Below are positions 6,855-9,544 of a stretch of DNA of 9,544 nt, piece after piece. The stretch lies in the NCBI GenBank assembly GCA_027066355.1, contig JAMONW010000109.1, forward strand, positions 1 through 9,544, written 5' to 3'. Every line of letters starts with the position of its first letter. Positions within the stretch are counted from its first letter, which is position 1. The position numbers and the translations under genes are program-made. The notes beneath the pieces are model-generated. The model saw only the letters and a program-made list of their open reading frames with translations, searched no databases and was not told where the DNA came from. Source of the stretch: Campylobacteraceae bacterium (GTDB taxonomy: Bacteria; Campylobacterota; Campylobacteria; Campylobacterales; Sulfurovaceae).

Positions 6855-8273
6855 ATGGAAATTTTAAACTTTAGTGTATATATACTTTTTATTTTAGCGC
6901 TTGGATACTACTTTATAACAACTGCACAGTGGTATAGCTATAAGTTAAATAGAATAATCTTTCACCACACAAAACCAATGTGGAATATATTTTACTTTTT
7001 GGTGCCATTTGCGGCTTATGAATCACTAAGTTTTGCAAAATTAAATATTTACCAAGGTGGAGTTTTAGCTATCTATTTAGTTGCTCTTTTTCTTTGGTAT
7101 AAAAAGCTTGATAAGCCTTTGGTTTTTACAGGCAGAGTAAAAAGATTTTTTGCACTCTTAATTATATTTACTTTAGCACTATATTTTGCAACCAAAACTA
7201 CATTTTTGTTTATTCCTCTAATTTTGGCTTGGTTTGGCTCGGTTTTAATAGAAAAGATAATGTTTAACAAATATAAAGATATGGCACAAGAGAAGCTAGA
7301 GGCAAGAGATGATTTAATCGTAGTTGGAGTAACTGCTAGTTATGGAAAAACGAGTATGAAGAACTTTATTGCTCAGCTTCTTAGTAAAAAGTATAATGTC
7401 TATGCAACCCCGCGCTCTGTAAATACGCTTGGTGGAATAATAAAAGATATAAACCAAGATTTACCAAATGATGCACAAGTTTATGTTGTAGAGATGGGTG
7501 CTAGAGAGAGAAGAGATATATACGATATTGCAACTTTAGTAAACCCTCACTATGTGGTTGTTGGCACAATAGGACCAGCACATATTGAGTATTTTAAATC
7601 TTTAGAAAATATCAGAAATACAAAGATGGAAATTATTAAAAGCAATCGTCTAAAGAGGGCTTGGGTGCATATTAGCGCAAATGTAAAAAGCACAAACCCA
7701 AAAGTAGAGCTTTTTGGGCATGATATAAAAGATATTAAATCAACCCTTGATGGTGTCTGTTTTGAGCTTGATAACAACTACTATTGCGCAAATATTTTAG
7801 GAGATTTTAATGCTATTAATTTAGCTGCTGCAATAAAGGTAGCAAAAGAGTTAGGCGTTAGCCAAGAGGATATAAAAGAGGCTCTACAAAATATTAAACC
7901 AGTAGAGCATAGACTCCAAAAAATTGAAGCTGGTGGCAAAGTTATTATAGATGATAGTTTTAATGGAAATATTGATGGAATGCTCTCATCATTTGAGTTG
8001 GCTTCAACTTATGATGGTAGAAAAGTTGTAATTACACCAGGGCTTGTAGAGGTTGATGATAAATTAAATGAACAAGTTGCAAAAAAAGCAAATGAAGTGT
8101 TTGATTTAGTGGTAGTTACAGGTGAGTTAAATTACAATATCTTTAAAAATAGTGTAGATAACTCAAAATTAATGCATCTAAAAGATAAAAGCCAATTTGA
8201 GAGCTTTTTAGCCAAAAACACAAAGGCAGGAGATTTAATCTTATTTGCAAATGATGCACCAAGTTTTGTTTAG
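6855..8273 (+). CDS. murF: UDP-MurNAc-tripeptide D-Ala-D-Ala ligase, membrane-anchored form
   Basis: MurF uses ATP to add the D-Ala-D-Ala dipeptide to UDP-MurNAc-tripeptide, the last cytoplasmic step before lipid I. The Mur ligase core begins near residue 150: ATP loop GVTASYGKTS (158-167), NTLGG (190-194), the Mg-binding EMGARE (E213 onward), the C-domain EHR (351-353) and DDSFNGN (366-372). It ends in the family-like FANDAPSFV. The first about 135 residues are not the soluble uridine-binding domain of E. coli MurF; they are five hydrophobic segments (about 5-22, 44-58, 66-82, 97-112, 115-133) with basic loops. The total of 472 residues is comparable to Campylobacter and Helicobacter MurF as I remember them. 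The start is well set: AAGGAG at 6845-6850 overlaps the preceding stop, 4 nt from the ATG. The alternative is a MurF-like ligase of other specificity (for example MurT/CapB-like), less likely given the motifs and synteny. Confidence 0.88.
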   Translation: MEILNFSVYILFILALGYYFITTAQWYSYKLNRIIFHHTKPMWNIFYFLVPFAAYESLSFAKLNIYQGGVLAIYLVALFLWYKKLDKPLVFTGRVKRFFALLIIFTLALYFATKTTFLFIPLILAWFGSVLIEKIMFNKYKDMAQEKLEARDDLIVVGVTASYGKTSMKNFIAQLLSKKYNVYATPRSVNTLGGIIKDINQDLPNDAQVYVVEMGARERRDIYDIATLVNPHYVVVGTIGPAHIEYFKSLENIRNTKMEIIKSNRLKRAWVHISANVKSTNPKVELFGHDIKDIKSTLDGVCFELDNNYYCANILGDFNAINLAAAIKVAKELGVSQEDIKEALQNIKPVEHRLQKIEAGGKVIIDDSFNGNIDGMLSSFELASTYDGRKVVITPGLVEVDDKLNEQVAKKANEVFDLVVVTGELNYNIFKNSVDNSKLMHLKDKSQFESFLAKNTKAGDLILFANDAPSFV

Positions 8274-8281
8274 GAGAAAAA

Positions 8282-8599
8282 ATGAACTTAGAAGAGATAA
8301 AATATGCAATTGAAAATGAAGATGGTATTCTACTTTACTTTTGGGGTGATAACTGTGCAGTTTGCGATGCTCTAAAACCAAAAATTGTAAATAGTTTTAA
8401 AGATAATTTCCCAAAAATAAAACAAATCTTTATAGATGCCAAAAACAATCAAGATATAGCCGCTCATTTTAGCGTATTTTCAATACCAACTACAATTGTA
8501 TTTTTAGCAGGAAAAGAGTTTGCCAGAGAGGGCAGAGCAATGAGCATAAACGCCCTAGTAGAAAAAATCAAACGCCCCTATGAGATTATGACTAATTAA
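8282..8599 (+). CDS. Small thioredoxin-fold protein
   Basis: A 105-residue single-domain thioredoxin-like protein, probably a cytoplasmic thiol-disulfide oxidoreductase or co-chaperone. The active site is WGDNCAVC (C25-x-x-C28) after the beta strand ILLYFW, and the conserved cis-proline is P69 in FSIPTT. CAVC differs from the classical CGPC, so its redox potential is likely different from that of housekeeping thioredoxin. No signal peptide or membrane segment is seen. AGGAG (8272-8276) overlaps the murF stop TAG and sits 5 nt before the ATG, so it is the last gene of the murF operon. Its target is not evident; a partner in the same operon is possible, but none of the cytoplasmic neighbours shows an obvious disulfide pair. 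Confidence 0.88.
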   Translation: MNLEEIKYAIENEDGILLYFWGDNCAVCDALKPKIVNSFKDNFPKIKQIFIDAKNNQDIAAHFSVFSIPTTIVFLAGKEFAREGRAMSINALVEKIKRPYEIMTN

Positions 8600-8622
8600 A
8601 AAGCTTTTGGGTATATAGCTTA

Positions 8623-8647
8623 TTTGGAAGCAAGGTTTCAACCTTGC
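8623..8647 (+). repeat. REP-like palindrome, copy A
   Basis: TTTGGAA followed by the palindrome GCAAGGTT-TC-AACCTTGC (8630-8647), an 8-bp perfect stem with a 2-nt centre (7 bp if a 4-nt loop is required). It starts 24 bp after the thioredoxin stop. It matches copy C over 25 bases with one difference. There is no T-tract after it, so it is not a simple terminator. The 5' tetranucleotide GGAA at the foot of the palindrome resembles the organisation of REP sequences. Confidence 0.65.
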
Positions 8648-8675
8648 AAAAGTTTATTAACAATAGAAAGTTTTT

Positions 8676-8703
8676 ACCGAGGTTAAAACCTCGGTTCCTT
8701 TTT
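8676..8703. repeat. REP-like palindrome, copy B (inverted), possible terminator
   Basis: A 9-bp perfect stem (ACCGAGGTT at 8676-8684, AACCTCGGT at 8687-8695, centre AA). Read on the minus strand it is GGAA plus a palindrome that aligns with copy A over 22 bases with five differences. Four of these form two compensating pairs (G-C to C-G and A-T to G-C) and the fifth is in the loop. On the plus strand the stem is followed by TCCTTTTT (8696-8703), so it also has the shape of an intrinsic terminator for the ruvA-thioredoxin operon, whose last stop is 76 bp upstream. Confidence 0.6.
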
Positions 8704-8730
8704 GAAAAATTTTTGATGAGTTTTTCTATT

Positions 8731-8755
8731 TTTGGAAGAAAGGTTTCAACCTTGC
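8731..8755 (+). repeat. REP-like palindrome, copy C
   Basis: Same orientation as copy A and identical over 25 bases except C8631 to A8739. That change gives GAAAGGTT...AACCTTGC and leaves one unpaired position (A8739 opposite G8754) in an otherwise intact stem. It looks like a copy beginning to decay. Like A, it has GGAA at the 5' foot and no T-tract after it. Confidence 0.65.
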
Positions 8756-8786
8756 CATAAGTTATGACTATATTTTAAAACAAGTT

Positions 8787-9021
8787 TTAATTAAAATGAA
8801 TTGGTTTATTTTCATCGCCTATCACTATAGTTTTAAAGCTAAAATCCAAAGGATAATTCACCACCTTGAGGTAGTTTTGTAATGCTTTAGTATTTTGAAA
8901 AATTAAAGCTTTGACCTCCTAATAAGGTAACAACTGCTTGAAAGATTACTAACACACTTCCCAAAAAATTAGAAATTAATATCTTGCTCTTAATTAGATA
9001 TCTAAATCTAAAAATAATACA
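8787..9021 (-). pseudogene. Possible frameshifted, 5'-truncated remnant of a small membrane protein
   Basis: On the minus strand two adjacent open frames read like one protein broken by a single base. Frame 1 (9021 to the stop at 8887-8889) gives a hydrophobic stretch, ILISNFLGSVLVIFQAVVTLLGG, then QSFNF. Frame 2 (to the stop at 8787-8789) continues QNTKALQNYLKVVNYP, then LDFSFKTIVIGDENKPIHFN. Removing one base from the A5 run at 8898-8902 (T5 on the minus strand) would join them into 77 codons. There is no ATG, and the frame is closed upstream at 9022-9024, so a 5' end would also be missing. I do not recognise the family. In AT-rich DNA, open stretches of this size arise by chance, so this is a suggestion only. 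An AGGAGG at 8915-8920 (minus) is not followed by a usable start codon. Confidence 0.25.
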
Positions 9022-9046
9022 TTAAATTAGATTTATAAGTCTAATT
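8994..9046. promoter_or_regulatory. Cluster of TTAGAT/ATCTAA half-sites, operator candidate
   Basis: Four exact copies of TTAGAT or its complement ATCTAA occur in 53 bp: 8994-8999, 9000-9005, 9006-9011 and 9027-9032. A near copy, GTCTAA, lies at 9039-9044. The first two form a perfect 12-bp palindrome. The last two form a 22-bp palindrome (arms AATTAGA at 9025-9031 and TCTAATT at 9040-9046, one mismatched pair inside). The 22-bp palindrome ends one base before the extended -10 of the ATPase gene, covering the -35 region, where a bound repressor would block transcription. No regulator gene is visible in the window. Confidence 0.4.
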
Positions 9047-9047
9047 A

Positions 9048-9068
9048 TGCTACAATAAGTAAAAAAGG
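9048..9068 (+). promoter_or_regulatory. Extended -10 promoter and RBS of the ATPase gene
   Basis: TGC-TACAAT (9048-9056) is an extended -10 element with a TG motif one base before the hexamer. Initiation would fall near 9063, giving a leader of only about 12 nt. AAAAAAGG (9061-9068) supplies the Shine-Dalgarno, 6 nt before the ATG at 9075. Confidence 0.55.
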
Positions 9069-9074
9069 TTTATT

Positions 9075-9544
9075 ATGCTTGAAGAGTTAAGAGAGTATCA
9101 GCAAATATTATTTAAAAGATATAACTACTCTTATAAAAGATATTTTTATAATTCTTTAAATTTGGATAAAAAGTTAGTTGGACTTATTGGTGCAAGGGGT
9201 GTTGGTAAGACTACTTTTTTGTTACAATATTTAAAAAATTTAGAGATAGATTTTAGCAAAAAGCTTTATATTAGTGCTGATACTATTACAATTTCTTCGC
9301 TTTTTGATGTGGCTTTAGGGTTTTATAAAGAAGAGGGAGAAATTTTGGTAATAGATGAGATACACAAATATAAAAATTTTGAGATAGAGTTAAAAAAGAT
9401 ATATGATTTATTAGATTTAAAAGTAATATTTAGTGGTAGTAGCGCACTAAGTTTAGATAATGCAAAAGCTGATCTCAGCAGAAGAGCTATAGTTTATGAA
9501 GTAGAGGGGCTTAGCTTTAGAGAGTTTGTCGAGCTAAAAAAAGG
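9075..9544 (+). CDS. P-loop ATPase, AAA_14/DUF4143 type (3' end outside window)
   Basis: The first 156 codons of a gene that continues past the right edge. The product has a Walker A motif GARGVGKT (39-46), a Walker B ILVIDE (90-95) followed by IHKY, and a sensor-like strand VIFSGSSA (117-124). Then comes DLSRRAIVYEVEGLSFREF (133-151). This order and the SGSSA / L-SFREF elements are typical of the AAA_14 ATPase domain, which usually precedes a C-terminal DUF4143 (nuclease-like) domain in proteins of about 370-450 residues. These ATPases are widespread but patchy in bacteria and archaea, and their cellular role is not established. The ATG at 9075 fits the RBS, and the frame is open from there to the end. 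Its placement after palindromic repeats and a possible gene remnant suggests an accessory gene. Whether the DUF4143 part is present cannot be seen here. Confidence 0.85.
   Translation, partial: MLEELREYQQILFKRYNYSYKRYFYNSLNLDKKLVGLIGARGVGKTTFLLQYLKNLEIDFSKKLYISADTITISSLFDVALGFYKEEGEILVIDEIHKYKNFEIELKKIYDLLDLKVIFSGSSALSLDNAKADLSRRAIVYEVEGLSFREFVELKK

Noticed and set aside
8601..8621. AAGCT/AGCTT inverted repeat after the thioredoxin gene
   Set aside because: Five base pairs with an 11-nt loop and no T-tract; not distinguishable from chance.
8623..8755. CRISPR-like array
   Set aside because: Three units only, in alternating orientation, diverged from each other, with unequal short spacing and no cas genes nearby; REP-like palindromes fit better.
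8796..8882. Plus-strand 28-codon open frame starting ATG
   Set aside because: No ribosome-binding site and no protein-like character; it is opposite the more coherent minus-strand frame.

Overview
The window is AT-rich chromosomal DNA that looks like a Campylobacterota (Epsilonproteobacteria) genome. This rests on codon use, on protein styles I recognise (long-form HPF, RuvA and MurJ sequences, a membrane-anchored MurF, and the order ruvA - hydrolase - murF), and on promoters with a TATAAT/TAAAAT -10 box and no clear -35. I cannot name the genus from sequence alone; a Sulfurimonas/Sulfurovum/Arcobacter-like bacterium would fit.

Layout. Positions 101-3006 are on the minus strand: murJ (lipid II flippase) is transcribed first, then hpf (ribosome hibernation factor) with its own promoter candidate and a hairpin after its stop, then a DUF4395-type membrane protein carrying two CxxC motifs. 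A 60-bp divergent region (about 3007-3066) holds back-to-back -10 boxes. From it a tight plus-strand cluster runs from 3067 to 8599: ruvA, a BaiN/HI0933-type flavoprotein, a YcbB/LdtD-type L,D-transpeptidase lipoprotein, an alpha/beta hydrolase, murF and a small thioredoxin-fold protein. Two of the junctions are TAATG stop/start overlaps, and two others have the Shine-Dalgarno built on the preceding stop codon. Around the divergent region the theme is peptidoglycan: MurJ flips lipid II, MurF adds D-Ala-D-Ala to the precursor, and the lipoprotein L,D-transpeptidase would cross-link or modify the finished wall. As I recall it, C. jejuni has ddl (D-Ala-D-Ala ligase) between ruvA and the hydrolase; here that slot holds the flavoprotein and the L,D-transpeptidase.

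Positions 8600-9074 (475 bp) contain no intact gene but are structured. Three related GGAA-flanked palindromes lie in alternating orientation, like a small REP/BIME cluster, and the middle one differs from the others by paired, stem-preserving changes. It also resembles a terminator for the upstream operon. Next to it is a possible 5'-truncated, frameshifted minus-strand gene remnant (8787-9021). Beyond that, a cluster of TTAGAT/ATCTAA half-sites leads into an extended -10 promoter.

That promoter drives the start of a P-loop ATPase (AAA_14 / DUF4143 type) that runs off the right edge at 9544. Palindromic repeats, a gene remnant and an ATPase of this sporadically distributed family mark 8600-9544 as the variable part of the window; the rest is ordinary core genome. 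I see no CRISPR array, tRNA, rRNA or insertion sequence.
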